Positions 22,176-33,073 of a DNA stretch of 64,000 bases are shown piece after piece. Under the pieces are notes generated by a model. That model was not told the DNA's origin and searched no databases. It saw nothing but the letters and a program-made list of their open reading frames with translations. The stretch is from Strongylocentrotus droebachiensis (taxonomy: Eukaryota; Echinodermata; Echinoidea; Camarodonta; Strongylocentrotidae): positions 543,888-607,887 of the forward strand of contig JAVYIG010000414.1 of the NCBI GenBank assembly GCA_035222895.1, written 5' to 3'. Within the stretch, counting starts at the first letter, position 1, and the number at the start of each line of letters is the position of its first letter. Made by a program: the position numbers and the translations under genes.

Positions 22176-23752
22176 GACATACGCAAGAAATACATTACGA
22201 TGTTGTTTTGTCAGTAAAATCATCTCAGTCTAACATTCCTCACAAAATGTACAATATTAAGCAACAAGAAAAGATTAACATGAATCCTGAAGGTACAAAA
22301 AAGAAACGAAAGACAAAAAAGAGTTATAATCAAAGGATAAAGCAGAAAAGGGAAAACATGAGAGAAAAACGAGGTATAGTAAATGAAGAAACTAGTATAA
22401 AGAAGAAAGAAAAACGTTTGCAAAGTACATTAGCTCGCAAAGCAAGGAGATCAAATGCAATGAAGGTTAGATATGCTAATGACATAGCTTACAAAACACA
22501 ACTAAATCTGAGAGCAAAGGTTGCACAATACCAACGGTATCACGAGAGACATTTCTTTGAAATGAACAAAGACACCAATGGAAAACGAAGACAAAATAAA
22601 ATTCATATGTGTGGTGAAACTTTTAGGAACAGGCATCGTAATGCCATGAAAGAAAAATACCACTCTGACTTAGAGTATAAAACCAAAAAAATCAAAATCG
22701 TCAAAGAAAAATATCTGTCAAGTGAAAGGTTCAGGGAAAAAGTTAAATCAACATCAAGAATTCGGTACAAGAATCCACAATTTAAAGGAGAACATAAAGC
22801 AAACATGAAAAACAGTATGAAAAAAAAATATTCCAAACCCCATTTCAGAAAACAGCCCAAGGCAAAAATGAGAAATGTCATGAAAAGGAGATATGCCAAT
22901 CCTCATTTCAGACAACAGCACAAGGCAACAATGGAAAATGTCATGAGAAAGAGATATGCCAATCCTCATTTTAGACATCAGCACAAGGCATTAATGAAGA
23001 GTCTGTCGAAAAACAACTATAACAATACAGGACTCAAACAAAAAAGGTCAATGTCCTTAAAAATGAAATACCGAAGAATCGATAAGTACAGGCAAAATGT
23101 ACTCAAGCGTAACTTGAAAAGAGCTGAACTTAATAAACTGAAAATGACCGATTTACATAATGTAATAAAGCACTTTCGACAAATTACTTGTGGTGGACCA
23201 GAATATGTGTGCTCTGTGTGCTTCAAACTTCTTTTCAAAAGCCAGGTAATGAAATGTATTAGAAACAAATATATGGACACTTCATGTATCAGTGACAAAT
23301 ATTTGCATGTCTGTAATTCACGATGTACTTTAATATGTGACATAGCAAAATCTGATAGATAATTTTTATGGATTTGTTTCACCTGCCACAACAAATTACG
23401 AGCTGGAAAACTACCTGCAGAAGCAAATATAAACAATCTACAACTCCATGATATTCCGGAAGAAATTGCACAGTTAAACAATTTAGAACAGCATTTAATT
23501 GGATTGCATATCCCTTTCATGAAATTAATGGCTTTGCCCAAAGGTGCTCAAAACGGAGTGCATGGTCCTGTTGTGTGTGTACCTTCAAACACAAATGAAA
23601 CAGTAGAAATGTTGCCTAGACCAGAGACCGAAGACCAAACGATTCGTGTTAAATTAAAAAGGAAATTGTCATACAAAAGCTATTACAGATACAAGTATGT
23701 GAATAAATCTAAAGTGTTGAATGCACTACAGTACTCTGAAAGAAAACAATAA
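22172..23752 (+). pseudogene. Helentron ORF: OTU tail, basic 21-aa repeats, DUF6570-like zinc region
   Basis: It starts with the displaced OTU tail (HYDVVLSV). Residues about 190-280 are very basic tandem repeats of about 21 aa of the form KRRYANPHFRQQHKA. A cysteine region follows (CSVCFKLLF, then ICFTCHNKL), as in the DUF6570-type domain that precedes Rep in many Helitrons. A single in-frame TAA (23,360-23,362) interrupts it and the frame continues open to 23,752. An extra base near 23,732 then puts the following part ([11 protein letters not shown]) into the frame of the next ORF. Confidence 0.7.
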
Positions 23753-26354
23753 GTGGTATTTTGATATCACCATTGACAACGATTGGGAAAATTCCTTTTC
23801 ACAGAATAAAGACATACACGAAGACGATGGTGAAATAGAACACACAGCAATTGATGAACACATCTTGTCAAAAGACTCAAACCCTGAAGAAAACATTCCT
23901 ATCGACAATTTACATGGTCAACCATTGCACAAAAACGATGATGAAGATGATTCAGAAGAGCGGTTATGTGGGATTCAGTTAGATACATGTTTACAACCAG
24001 CAAATATTGGACAAGAAATTTTAGATCAATGTTTTGATGAAATACTTTGTTGTGCTCCTTGTGAAGGAAACAGTCCTGTATCAATACTGAAAGATGAAAC
24101 CAATGAAGCAAAATGCTTTCCTTCATTATTTCCAAAGGGTCAGCCAACATTCCATGATTGTAGAAGTGAAAACATAACCCTGGGCCGTTATTTGCAAAAT
24201 AGATTGATGCATGTGGATAGCAGGTTTGCTCAAAACACTGATTACATCTTTTATGCCCAGTATATCTATGAAATACAGCAAGTTTTGTCACAGGTTTCTA
24301 TTGCATTAAGACAGAGTTCGAACAGGAAGGATGATTTCTCTTTTATCACTGCATCCGATTTTAAAAATGTGGATAAAGTTTATGAAATACTAAAAGCGGA
24401 CAAGGGGTACAGGTTCTTGAAACAAATTCGTGGCACACCACCATACTGGCAAAATGCACAGAAAAATGTTCTAGCGATGGTTCGACAACTTGGTAAACCA
24501 ACCTGGTTCGGTTCATTTTCTTCAGCTGATTTGAGATGGCCTGACATAATGAATACACTACTCAGACAAACGGGCGATGCAAGAAAGATAGACGATTTAG
24601 ATTGGGCAGACAAATGCAATCTTCTAAAATCAAATCCAGTTACTGTTGCTAGAATGTTTGATAAGCGATTTCACACTTTTTTGAAAAAAGTTATATTATC
24701 ACCATCTAAACCCATTGGTAACGTCATAGATTACTTTTATCGTATTGAATTTCAACAAAGGGGATCACCTCATGTTCATATTTTGATATGGATTGAAAAT
24801 GCACCGATATTAGGAGTTGACAAAGATGAGAAAGTTGTACAGTTCATTAATAAATACATTTCATGCGAGAAGCCTACAGAAAAGGAAGATCCAGAACTAC
24901 ATGAAATTGTTTCACACGTCCAGAGCCATATTAAGAAACATTCTAAATCATGTAAAAAGAAGGGAACGACGTGCAGATTTAATTTTCCAAGACCAATATC
25001 CAAAAGAACGTTTATCACGAAACCAGTCGTGGGTGGTGAAGATAAAGATATCGAAACCGATCAAAAGAATGCCAAAGAATTGTTGGAATCTGTAAAAAAC
25101 GAATTAGCAAACGAAACAAACTATGAAAGTACAACTGACCTTTTTGGAAAACTTGGTATTACCCAAAAACAGTTTGAGAAAGCATATGCTGAATTAGCAT
25201 CCCAAGAAAGTATAATCCTCAAGAGACAACCACAAGATGTCTGGATAAATCAATTTAATCCACACTTACTTAGATGCTGGAATGCTAACATGGATTTGCA
25301 ATATGTTTCAAACGTATTTGCCTGTGTTTGTTATGTTGTATCTTACTTGTCGAAAGCTGAACGAGAGGTGGGAATGCTATTAAATCATACACTATCGGAA
25401 ATAAAAGAAGGAAATAATGATGCAAAGCAAAGCAGGAAAAAACTTGGTCAAGCGTATATGCATAACCGTGAGGTATCAGCACAGGAAAGTGTCTATCGTG
25501 TTTGCTCTCTGAGACTAAAGGAATGTTCAAGGAAAGTTGAATATATACCTGTTGGACCTGACCCTATCCGAATTTCTTTACCTCTTAAAATAATACAAAA
25601 CCGAACAGATGATGACGAGGAGAATATTTGGATGACAAGCAAGGTTGACAGATACAAAGCGCGACCAGATGGCTCCAAATTTGACAATATGTGCCTTGCT
25701 TCCTTTTGTTCTGAATACAGAATTTTAACAGCTTCTCAGATGGACGCTTCACGTTGTAAAAAAAACAAAAATGTATTTGAATTAAAACAAAATCTAGGAT
25801 ACATTCAGAAGAGAACACGTTCAGATGATGCAGTTATACGATATCCCCGGTTCAATCCTAAAATATCGCCTGAAAATTATAATTTAAGCCTATTGCAACT
25901 GTTTCTGCCGTATCGCACACAAGAGCAATTAAAACCTCCAGGATTCGAGACCTATGAACATTTTATTCAGAGAGGTTATGTTAACATATCTGGGGAAAAA
26001 CTGGAAAAAGTGAGCTCGATTGTACGTAAAAACCGTGACAAATTTGAAAAGAATGCCGATGCCATTGACGAGGCAAAAGAGTTTTTAGGCAAAATTGGAC
26101 CACAAGAAAATGCTTGGGCTCTTTTATGTCCGGAAACTGAAGCGGAAAGACTTGAATATCCCAAAGAAGATGTAGACATTGAAGATTTTGAGGCCGATCG
26201 TGATATTCCTGATTTAAAATCTACCAAAACAAAAGATGACCATAGTGTTGAACTTCGATCTTCAAAAATTTCTAAACATAAAGGACATTCTTTGATCAGA
26301 ACCTTGAATGAAAAGCAGAATTGTTTTTTACAACATAAGACAATGGTGTCTTAA
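23721..26354 (+). CDS. Helentron Rep (rolling-circle initiator) region
   Basis: 877 aa. The Helitron N-terminal domain comes first ([16 protein letters not shown], about residue 135). The HUH metal-binding motif is [14 protein letters not shown] at about residue 345, and the two-tyrosine active site is [10 protein letters not shown] at about residue 540. The protein would nick one strand at the transposon end. The frame leaves the helicase just after residue 870, where the next frame picks up with [11 protein letters not shown]. The core looks well preserved. Confidence 0.88.
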   Translation: MHYSTLKENNKWYFDITIDNDWENSFSQNKDIHEDDGEIEHTAIDEHILSKDSNPEENIPIDNLHGQPLHKNDDEDDSEERLCGIQLDTCLQPANIGQEILDQCFDEILCCAPCEGNSPVSILKDETNEAKCFPSLFPKGQPTFHDCRSENITLGRYLQNRLMHVDSRFAQNTDYIFYAQYIYEIQQVLSQVSIALRQSSNRKDDFSFITASDFKNVDKVYEILKADKGYRFLKQIRGTPPYWQNAQKNVLAMVRQLGKPTWFGSFSSADLRWPDIMNTLLRQTGDARKIDDLDWADKCNLLKSNPVTVARMFDKRFHTFLKKVILSPSKPIGNVIDYFYRIEFQQRGSPHVHILIWIENAPILGVDKDEKVVQFINKYISCEKPTEKEDPELHEIVSHVQSHIKKHSKSCKKKGTTCRFNFPRPISKRTFITKPVVGGEDKDIETDQKNAKELLESVKNELANETNYESTTDLFGKLGITQKQFEKAYAELASQESIILKRQPQDVWINQFNPHLLRCWNANMDLQYVSNVFACVCYVVSYLSKAEREVGMLLNHTLSEIKEGNNDAKQSRKKLGQAYMHNREVSAQESVYRVCSLRLKECSRKVEYIPVGPDPIRISLPLKIIQNRTDDDEENIWMTSKVDRYKARPDGSKFDNMCLASFCSEYRILTASQMDASRCKKNKNVFELKQNLGYIQKRTRSDDAVIRYPRFNPKISPENYNLSLLQLFLPYRTQEQLKPPGFETYEHFIQRGYVNISGEKLEKVSSIVRKNRDKFEKNADAIDEAKEFLGKIGPQENAWALLCPETEAERLEYPKEDVDIEDFEADRDIPDLKSTKTKDDHSVELRSSKISKHKGHSLIRTLNEKQNCFLQHKTMVS

Positions 26355-27035
26355 CAAAGTAAATGGAGGAAAGAGTGAACCATTTCATATTTTAGTTACT
26401 GGTGGTGCGGGGACTGGAAAGAGTCATTTAGTAAAATGTATCTATTATGAAGGAACACGAATTCTAGGCCGAATGTTGCATAACCCAGATGATATACCGA
26501 TACTTAAGATTGCGCCAACTGGTGTTGCTGCATTCAACATTAACGGTTTTACCATACACAGTGCACTCTCTATTCCAATTCAGATAAATTTACCTTACCA
26601 GCCTTTAAGTGAAGAGAAAATAAGCGCGCTTCGAAAAAAACTGGCGCACATACAAATTATAATCATAGACGAAATATCCATGGTACACCAAAAGCTAATG
26701 TGTTATATCCATGGTCGCTTAAGACAAATCAAACAATCAAAAAACAAATGCCTTTTGGTGGTATCTCTGTTATAGCTGTTGGCGACTTTTATCAACTACC
26801 TCCTGTTTTTGGTACGCCCTTATATAAAGACACTCTTGAAGGTGCAATATGGATAGATAATTTCAAAAAAGTGAAGCTCGACGATATAATAAGGCAAAAA
26901 GGTGATTCAAAATTTGCACTCCTTCTAAACAAATTACGTGTAAAATCCAAAGAGGATAAACTGTGTGATGAAGATATAGAAACACTTCAATCCCGTGAAA
27001 CAGGCGAAGATTGTGAAAATGTTCTCCATATCTAA
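26308..27035 (+). pseudogene. Helentron PIF1-like helicase, N-terminal half, split frames
   Basis: Walker [10 protein letters not shown] and motif [12 protein letters not shown] lie in the 26,308-26,775 frame. Motif III (AVGDFYQLPP) is in the overlapping 26,700-27,035 frame, and a third frame starts at 26,995. These are SF1B (PIF1/RecD) helicase motifs in the right order, interrupted by at least two frame changes. The helicase unwinds donor DNA during rolling-circle transposition. Confidence 0.85.
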
Positions 27036-28308
27036 CAAACAAGTACAAGACTGGAACAAACAGGTATTACATAAGATATGCACAGGTATCGTTTGTATTC
27101 TGGCTGAAGACACCCAAAATACGTCAAAGGATAGGACTAAAGTACGTGACAAGCCATTAGCAAACTTGAAAAGTTCATTAGCACCTTACTTATGGATTGC
27201 AGTTAATGCAAGGGTTATGTTGACGAGGAACATTGACGTTGAAAAAGGTTTAACCAATGGATGTTTTGGAAATGTGGTCGAGATAGTGATGGACAGCACG
27301 AACTCTAAACCAATGTGTATCAAAGTGGAATTTGACAAATCTGATATTGGTATTTACGCTATTGAAAAGCATCAAGAATCGGTTAAAAAATATGTTAGGC
27401 AACAATTCCCACTGAAACTTGCATATGCATGCACAATTCACAAAGTACAAGGTATGTCATTAGACAAAGCTGTTGTCTCGTTGAAAAACATGTTTGAATA
27501 TGGCCAAGCTTATGTCGGTCTAAGTCGTGTTACATCATTATCTGGACTCGTTCTTCAAGACTTTCATGAAGATCGTATATACTGTAACCCTGAAATAAAA
27601 GAAAGCCTTGAAAATATGCATTCATTCATACAACCAACTATAGCTACTGATGTTAGTGATCACAACATTTCCATAATTCTCCACAATGTACAAGGATTAA
27701 AACAACATTATAGGGATTTAAATTGCAATACTGACTTTTCCAATGCAGATTTGATATGTCTGACTGAGACATGGCTTAATAACGAAGATGACATAATTGA
27801 TACACTTTTAGATGATTTTAAATTCTACCATCAGCCGAGATATCTTTCATATTGTGCTACCAATCAACTTAGAGAGCAGTCACATGGGGGTGTTGCAATA
27901 TACACTAAAATAAAATTTTCAAGTAGATTGAACATAGCTGTCGACAACCTAGAATCTATTGCAATTATGATAACCAATCCCGTCTCTTTCGTTATTTCAG
28001 TTATATATCGACCTCCATCATACAGCATAAAACAGTTTTGTGAATGCCTACTCAATTATCTCAATGAATTGCACAAAATAAGTACCAGATGCTTAGTGAT
28101 GGGTGATTTCAACGAAGATTTGATGAAACACAATTCGCAGGTAAACAAAATAATGTGTGATAATGGTTACAAACAATATGTTTCAAAACCCACGACAGAG
28201 AATGGTACATTGATCGATCATGTTTACAGCAAAGGACTAGACATATTGGATGCAGACGTGATTCCTATTTATTACAGTTACCACGAAGCTATTAGGATTA
28301 CATTGTAA
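26995..28308 (+). CDS. Helentron helicase C-terminus fused to LINE-type endonuclease
   Basis: 437 aa. Residues 1-210 hold the last helicase motifs (TIHKVQGMSLDKAVV and YVGLSRV). Residues about 222-437 form an endonuclease/exonuclease/phosphatase fold with HNVQGL, LTETWL, GGVAIY, YRPP, GDFNEDL and LIDHVYS, closely like the endonuclease of CR1/Jockey-type LINEs. The last catalytic block, usually SDH or SYHD, reads YSYHEAIRITL. This fusion is diagnostic of Helentrons, which are thought to have captured the domain from a non-LTR element. Confidence 0.88.
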   Translation: MKQAKIVKMFSISNKQVQDWNKQVLHKICTGIVCILAEDTQNTSKDRTKVRDKPLANLKSSLAPYLWIAVNARVMLTRNIDVEKGLTNGCFGNVVEIVMDSTNSKPMCIKVEFDKSDIGIYAIEKHQESVKKYVRQQFPLKLAYACTIHKVQGMSLDKAVVSLKNMFEYGQAYVGLSRVTSLSGLVLQDFHEDRIYCNPEIKESLENMHSFIQPTIATDVSDHNISIILHNVQGLKQHYRDLNCNTDFSNADLICLTETWLNNEDDIIDTLLDDFKFYHQPRYLSYCATNQLREQSHGGVAIYTKIKFSSRLNIAVDNLESIAIMITNPVSFVISVIYRPPSYSIKQFCECLLNYLNELHKISTRCLVMGDFNEDLMKHNSQVNKIMCDNGYKQYVSKPTTENGTLIDHVYSKGLDILDADVIPIYYSYHEAIRITL

Positions 28309-29990
28309 ATGTAATGTACAGATATAAGAGCTTTATCTATTTTTTTCAGTTACTCAGTTTATAGATCATATAAAAAACAGCCAATGGAAAACAAAAAAGG
28401 CAGAAGCCCCAATAAATATCTGGACAAAATCATATAAAAAAGGACGTCATAATAATATTCATTGCAACGATATTTACATGTGTACTACCGTTTGTCTGTA
28501 TAATTATATAGTTCCTGTCATTTTGGGGAAAAAAACAATTGTGTGTATTTTGTGTTACAGTTGTTATTCAAACGTAAACAAAGTTATTGTTTTCCTATAA
28601 ATGCAAACGCGGTATTAAAACAAAACATGCTGTCTTTTACCACTACTATTTTTTTTACAAAATCTGTAATTTATCGCGGATATATCGTGGATAAAAATAT
28701 TTTGAAATACGATTTTCTTTTTTTTTGTAAAAAAAAAAAAAATCCGTACGGCCAGGACCAGACATGCAAATGTGTGTCTGGTTCAGAAACGTTTTTTTTT
28801 GTTTTCTAATTAGACGGTGACAGCTTTAAATGGCTGTTATGCCCGATATCAATTGCCTAAATAAGGAACATGGTTGTTTTATTTAATTTGCACCCTGGCT
28901 GCTGATGACGAGTGCAGTAATTAACTGATTTACATTTTGTATAGGCCTTCCATAGGCATTACACGCAAATTAATACATTTCTGACATGTTGCCTTTAATC
29001 GAAATTTTCACTTTGATGACGTCATCAAAATGGAAAATTGTAATGACTAAACATGTAGAGAATTGTCTTAGCTACACCATATCGAAATTTGGAAGAAAAT
29101 CGATCAATATTTACAGAGATACAATCAATTTTCCATAAATATGCTGACGTCATAATATGCAAATTCGTATTTTGAGTTCGAAGGCCATTACGATGATGTC
29201 ACGATACACTTAATGGCCAAATGAGACATGAAATCATATCTCCGACTCATCCTCTATCTAAATATGAAAAATATTGAGGGCCCCGGTGCATCCCAAAGAG
29301 CTATAATGGATTTTTGCATAGGCATGTTTTTGCCCATATATGCTATGTATTACAAGAGCTCGCGCGCACGGACAGTTATGTTAAACGGACGCTCATTCCG
29401 TTATTAATAGTCATGAAGAGATAAACATGGTATCAATTTGTTTGTAAAAATATGTGGAATGTCATGAAAGAAAAAAAAAAGGCGATTCTATGTTGCGTAA
29501 TGGTGTAACGCGCGAAAACGTGCGCGCATGCGCGTGTGCGCGAATTTTTATAAAATGCTTAAAATGGCCTTGAACGTATCCAAAATGAATTTGAGACAAT
29601 TTGGAGCATTTGGAAATTTTGCGCGCGCACTAACGCGCGGACGTACGCGCACGCGCGCGTTTTTTGACCTGAATTTGACCGGACGGATATTGACCTTGAT
29701 CATGATAAATATGAATGATAAACGCCTTTTCTTTATGAAGATATGATCATGAGATGATTTTCAGAAAATTTCACAAAATGGCGTCTAGATGACGTCATCA
29801 GTCAAGGTCAAGGTTGAAAAACTTGCTGTGCTTTGTCCATATGCCTGTTCATATGTGTGCCAAATTTCAAGACATTTGGTTTAGCCTTTTTTAAGTTATC
29901 TTGCCCACAAAAAAGTGGTTCAAAATAAGAAAAATAAAGAAATAAAGAAAGACGATTTTAACAAAAATACTAGAAATGCAATCGTGTCAC
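28309..29990. other. 3' side of the Helentron, noncoding, with CG-alternating tracts
   Basis: No coding frame is recognisable. The region has T-rich and A-rich runs (28,650-28,800), several GATGACGTCATC words (29,018, 29,790) and two stretches rich in alternating C and G at about 29,508-29,545 and 29,620-29,662 (GCGCGCATGCGCGTGTGCGCG type). It may contain the Helentron 3' end, but no hairpin followed by a clear terminus was found. Confidence 0.5.
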
Positions 29991-29999
29991 AACGATGTG

Positions 30000-31450
30000 C
30001 GTGCAATGACGCCATGTTTCTACGTGTCAAACGAAGGAGCTACTCTCGGACTATCCAGAGCAATATGAAAGAAGTCTGTAGCTTCTGTGATAGTGGAGAT
30101 AGTTAGGGCGAAAGAAAGGTCACCAAAACGGCCCGAAACGGAAAAATTGGTGCCTGGACGGTCACGCATGAGGGTTTCCGGAGAAAGAAGAATTTAGTGA
30201 CCTTGAAGGAATGCTAGAGACTACGCCTACGAATTTTGAAGGGAATTGGAGTAGAGGAAGGGATCTAGAAAGGGCTCGCAAGCACTGCGTGCAAAACCAA
30301 TATGACTTGGTGCATGATGAACATGTTACGACGCGTGCTTTGGCACGAACGGCCGCCCATACTAACACAACCGAATAACAGTCTTAACAAATGACGTCAT
30401 GGAAACTCGGCGGAATTCGTACTTGTTCAAATGTGATTTACTCACAATTTTGTGCGTGAACATATACCATACTTGGTATCATTCGAAAGGGCACTTCAGT
30501 GCGGTCAGTTTGACACCATTGTCATCTGCGCAAAACGTACTGCACTCATCAAACGCGCTAATACGTAAAGCATAGTAAATTCATCATTTTTGGCGATAAC
30601 TTGGCGAATAGGGCATTACAATTTACCAAACTTAGCAGACAGTTGTCACGTATATGGATACATGTGTCTGCCAAGTTTCATTGATGTAGGTATAAAGATC
30701 GCCGGTTTAGAGCAAGTTGAAGTTATTTCTCAATTTTCTTGAAAATGGCGAATTTGGAGGGCAATTTTCTCATATTTGGTCAGTTATAGGGTATATAATT
30801 TTGTATATGGCTGGAAAGGGCATATCTTCAAGTATCTAAATCCAAAAAAGGGTACGGGTTTGCCAAGCCATTATGGAGATACGGCCACAGAGAGAAAGCC
30901 AATTCCCAGAACTTTAGAGGGCGCTATTTATGTTTTGCATAGTCATTGGAGCATGAAATTTGGCATGGCTATGTGCAATTATGAGATAAGGATAATGTGA
31001 GATTTAAACACAAAACGGAATTTATATGAGAAAGTTATGGCAGTTTTAGATTTTTAGGGGTCCATTTTTTAAGAATTTGAGAGATTTTTGACGCAGTCAG
31101 TTTCAGATTTGAATTTTGAGTACGAAGATGGCATTTTGAAGGTCAGGTTATACGTCGCAGATGAAAGAACATCTCTTAGACTATCTAGAGAAATTTGTTA
31201 GAAATGTGTAGGATCTAGGATAGTGGAGATAGGAAGGAAGATAGAAAGGCCTTAAAATGGACCAGAAACGGACAAAATGGCGCCTGGACGGTTATGCATG
31301 AGTGATTTCGAAAATCGAAAAAGTAGGTGACCTTGATGAGATGCTAGAGACTATGCCTATGAAATTTGAAATGAAAAGGACATGAGGAAAGCACCTAACT
31401 AGGAATCACAAGCGCCATGTGTAAAACGAATGCGATTTTCTGACGAGGAA
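30000..31450 (+). repeat. Two diverged tandem copies of a ~300-bp segment, period ~1.1 kb
   Basis: Copy 1 (about 30,035-30,345) and copy 2 (about 31,150-31,445) share TAGTGGAGATAG, GAAACGGA, GCCTGGACGGT and GTGACCTTGA-type blocks in the same order and spacing, about 70-75 percent identical by eye. The DNA between them is noncoding and resembles 29-30 kb in style. It is probably an old tandem duplication or part of a long satellite-like element. Confidence 0.6.
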
Positions 31451-31505
31451 TATAATTATAAGGAGGAGAATATTAATGGGGCAGAATGTGAACGAAAACA
31501 AGGCA

Positions 31506-31514
31506 ATGACGAAG
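31506..31514. repeat. Target-site duplication, left (9 bp)
   Basis: ATGACGAAG lies directly before the inverted repeat and recurs exactly at 36,629-36,637. Confidence 0.8.
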
Positions 31515-31899
31515 GGCTTTCATCGAAAGGGTGCGGTGCGGCGCGGCGCGGTGTGGTGTGCTCAACGCACCCATTCGATAAAAGAGGGGGGGCTTTTCTC
31601 GAAAGGGTGCGTTGAGAGCGGAGTACCGTTTTAACACACCCTTTCGATAAAAGAGGGGGGCTTTTCTCGAAAGGGTGCGTCGACTAGTCTTTCGCATCAG
31701 TCGTTTAAAATGAGGATCTCGGACAAAAGGAAATAGTTGCCAATTTAAGTATATCGAAAATGTATTAAATAAAATGGAATGGTCTTGATTACAGAGTGGT
31801 CTCTTTCGTTATTACTATGTTGATGGGGGAGACAGAGAGAAGGAAAAAAGGGAAAGGGAAAGGGAAGATAAAAGGAAAGAATAAGAAGAAAAGAGGGAA

Positions 31900-33073
31900 A
31901 CTGGGGGGGGGGGCGAAGGGCTCTTGCCTCCTCACCCCCCCCCCCCGCCAAAAAAATAAATAAGAGAGAGAGAGAGAAGGGAAAGGGAAAGAAAATATAA
32001 AAGGAAAGAAAGAAGAGGAAGAAGAAAAGAGGGAAACGGGGGAAGGGCGAAAGGCTCTTACCTCCCCCTCCCCCCTGCCAAAAAAATAAATAAGAGAGAG
32101 AGAGAGAAGGGAAAGGGAAAGAAAGAAGAATAATAAAAAGGAAAGGGGGAAACGGGGGAAGGGCGAAGGGCGAAGGGCTCTAATTGCCTCCTCCCTCCCC
32201 ACCCCCCGCCAAAAAATAAATAAGAGATAGAGAGAGAAGGGAAAGGGAAAGAAAATATTAAAGGAAAGAAAGAAGAGGAAGAAGAAGAAGAAAAGAGGTA
32301 AACGGGGGCGAAGGGCTCTTGCACCCCCCCCCCGCCAAAAAATAAATAAGAGATAGAGAGAGAAGGGAAAGGGAAAGAAAATATTAAAGGAAAGAAAGAA
32401 GAGGAAGAAGAAGAAGAAAAGAGGTAAACGGGGGCGAAGGGCTCTTGCCTCCTCCCCCCCCCCCCGCCAAAAAATAAATAAGAGAGAGAGAGAAGGGAAA
32501 GGAAAGGGAAAGAAAGAAGAGGAAGAAGGAAAGAGGGAAACGGGGGAAGGGCGAAAGGCTCTTACCTCCCCCCCCCCCCGCCAAAAAAAATAATAAGAGA
32601 GAGAGAAAATATAAAAGGAAAGAAAGAAGAGGAATAAGAAGGAAAGAGGGAAACGGGGGAAGGGCGAAGGGCTCTTACCCCCTCCCCCCCCTTCCAAAAA
32701 TAAATAAGAGAGAGAGAGAGAGAGAGAAGGGAAAGGGAAAGAAAATACAAAAGGAAAGAAAGAAGAGGAATAGGGAAGGAAAGAGGGAAACTGGGGGAGG
32801 GGGCGAAGGGCTCTTGCCTCCTCACCACCCCCCCCCCGCCAAAAAAATAAATAAGAGAGAGAGAGAGAAGGGAAAGGGAAAGGGAAAGAAAGAAGCGGAA
32901 AAAGAATAAGAAAAGAGGGAAACGGGGGCGAAGGGCTCTTGCCTCCTCCCCCCCCCCCCGCCAAAAAATAAATAAGAGAGAGAGAGAGAAGGAAAGGGAA
33001 AGAGAAGATAAAAGGAAAGAAAGAAGAAGAAGAAGGAAAAGAGGGAAACGGGGGCAAAGGGCTCTTGCCTCCT
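31900..33073 (-). repeat. Fold-back left arm: ~10 tandem GA-rich units
   Basis: Each unit has GGGCGAAGGGCTCTTGCCTCC, a C-run, GCCAAAAAATAAATAAGAGA, a GA tract, and AAAGGAAAGAAAGAAGAGG. Unit starts are near 31,913, 32,049, 32,168, 32,310, 32,431, 32,551, 32,669, 32,811, 32,932 and 33,054. The long serine-, phenylalanine- and proline-rich open frames over this array (up to 422 aa) are products of the repeat and not genes. Confidence 0.85.

Larger units (their letters stand above)
17049..28308 (+). mobile_element. Helentron-type Helitron (coding span), degenerate
   Basis: Coding parts run in order on one strand: PHD finger, C76-like and OTU proteases in two tandem modules, DUF6570-like zinc region, Rep with HUH and two-tyrosine motifs, PIF1-like helicase, and an apurinic-type endonuclease at the C-terminus. 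Helitrons replicate by rolling circle. The endonuclease fused behind the helicase and an OTU protease are known marks of the Helentron/Helitron2 group. Several frame changes and one in-frame stop split the coding span, so this copy is not functional, but the frames are long and the decay is recent. The termini lie outside 16.1-28.3 kb or are unrecognised. Confidence 0.9.

Noticed and set aside
31789-33057. 422-aa and overlapping open frames rich in Ser, Phe, Pro and Gly on the minus strand
   Set aside because: They are translations of the GA/CT tandem units, occur in several frames at once, and recur inverted at 34.9-36.4 kb. Composition is set by the repeat and not by coding.
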